A stretch of DNA of 64,000 nt from Pseudonocardia acidicola (GTDB lineage: Bacteria; Actinomycetota; Actinomycetes; Mycobacteriales; Pseudonocardiaceae). The stretch is from assembly GCF_012911935.1 (NCBI RefSeq), contig NZ_JAAXLA010000003.1:1-64000 (forward strand), in the 5' to 3' direction. Each line of letters begins with the position of its first letter. Positions within the stretch are counted from its first letter, which is position 1. The translations under genes were made by a program, and so were the position numbers. Under the pieces are notes generated by a model that had not been told where the DNA came from, searched no databases, and saw only the letters and a program-made list of their open reading frames with translations. Below, in pieces: positions 63,897 to 64,000 of this stretch.

Positions 63897-64000
63897 GTGC
63901 AGGAGGCGGGGGGCCCGGTGCCGGCGGCGGACGCGGACCGCAGCGACGAGCTGGTCGACGCGGTGATGACCGCGAGCCGGGTGCTGGTGGCGATCGCGGC
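63897..64000 (+). CDS. MarR-family regulator, 5' part only
   Basis: GTG start (VQEAGGPVPAADADRSDELVDAVMTASRVLVAIA), cut by the window end; GTG at 63918 preceded by AGGAGG is another start. The visible helix matches the MarR protein at 52654 (EQIDAVMLTARVLVGVTA). Confidence 0.7.
   Translation, partial: MQEAGGPVPAADADRSDELVDAVMTASRVLVAIA

Overview
High-GC actinobacterial chromosome segment, most like Pseudonocardia or a relative. The evidence is the very strong G/C third-position bias, many GTG starts, 4-bp ATGA/GTGA operon overlaps, an ANTAR regulator of the PdtaR type, and a uvrB - DUF402 - coaE(GrpB fusion) - rpsA block as in mycobacteria and other actinomycetes. No rRNA, CRISPR array, plasmid origin or intact insertion sequence was seen.

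Layout. (1) 1-9.0 kb, all minus strand: a complete acetoin/2,3-butanediol catabolic locus (acoR, lpd, acoX, butanediol dehydrogenase, acetoin/diacetyl reductase-type SDR, acoA, acoB, acoC). It should oxidise butanediol to acetoin and cleave acetoin to acetaldehyde and acetyl-CoA. The same 22-bp element precedes lpd and acoX and is a candidate operator. (2) 9-20 kb: a GT87 mannosyltransferase with a (GQ)n tail, a metabolite:H+ symporter, then the conserved core uvrB, DUF402, an ECF sigma factor with a coupled membrane protein, coaE-grpB, a lipoprotein and rpsA. (3) 20-29.4 kb: a methyltransferase, a frameshifted winged-helix gene, a hotdog thioesterase, a lipoprotein, a five-gene branched-chain amino-acid ABC operon, pdtaR, and a tRNA with a Leu anticodon (CAA) but a short variable loop.

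(4) 29.4-37.7 kb: an accessory region of small hypothetical genes, STAS and RsbW-like partner-switching proteins, two GAF-like/LuxR-like paralogues, a DUF2795 protein, a degraded enoyl-CoA hydratase and an orphan TnsA-like endonuclease coupled to a degenerate ATPase. A roughly 70-bp repeat occurs twice here. (5) 37.8-46 kb: an arylsulfatase; a class A penicillin-binding protein and a BlaI/MecI-family repressor that share the operator TTCTACA-N4-TGTAGAA; an Nramp-like transporter; a small membrane protein. (6) 46-54.5 kb: a third GAF-like/LuxR regulator divergent from a PucR-type-HTH-MEDS fusion with a perfect 20-bp palindrome between them, a DUF6325-like protein plus a 24-residue arginine-rich peptide, a frameshifted ClC channel, MarR, STAS and CBS-pair proteins. 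(7) 54.5-60.7 kb: a nickel/peptide-type ABC operon with an MFS transporter, whose binding protein and terminal methyltransferase carry internal deletions. (8) 60.7-64 kb: a histidine-phosphatase lipoprotein, a small membrane protein, a Ddn-like protein, and the remains of a copper-handling operon (SCO, PCu(A)C, DyP signal peptide) followed by a MarR gene cut by the window end.

Two themes stand out. The accessory regions are rich in partner-switching and sensory regulators. There is also a striking number of genes broken by single-base homopolymer changes or internal deletions, which could be real decay or assembly error; raw reads would decide.
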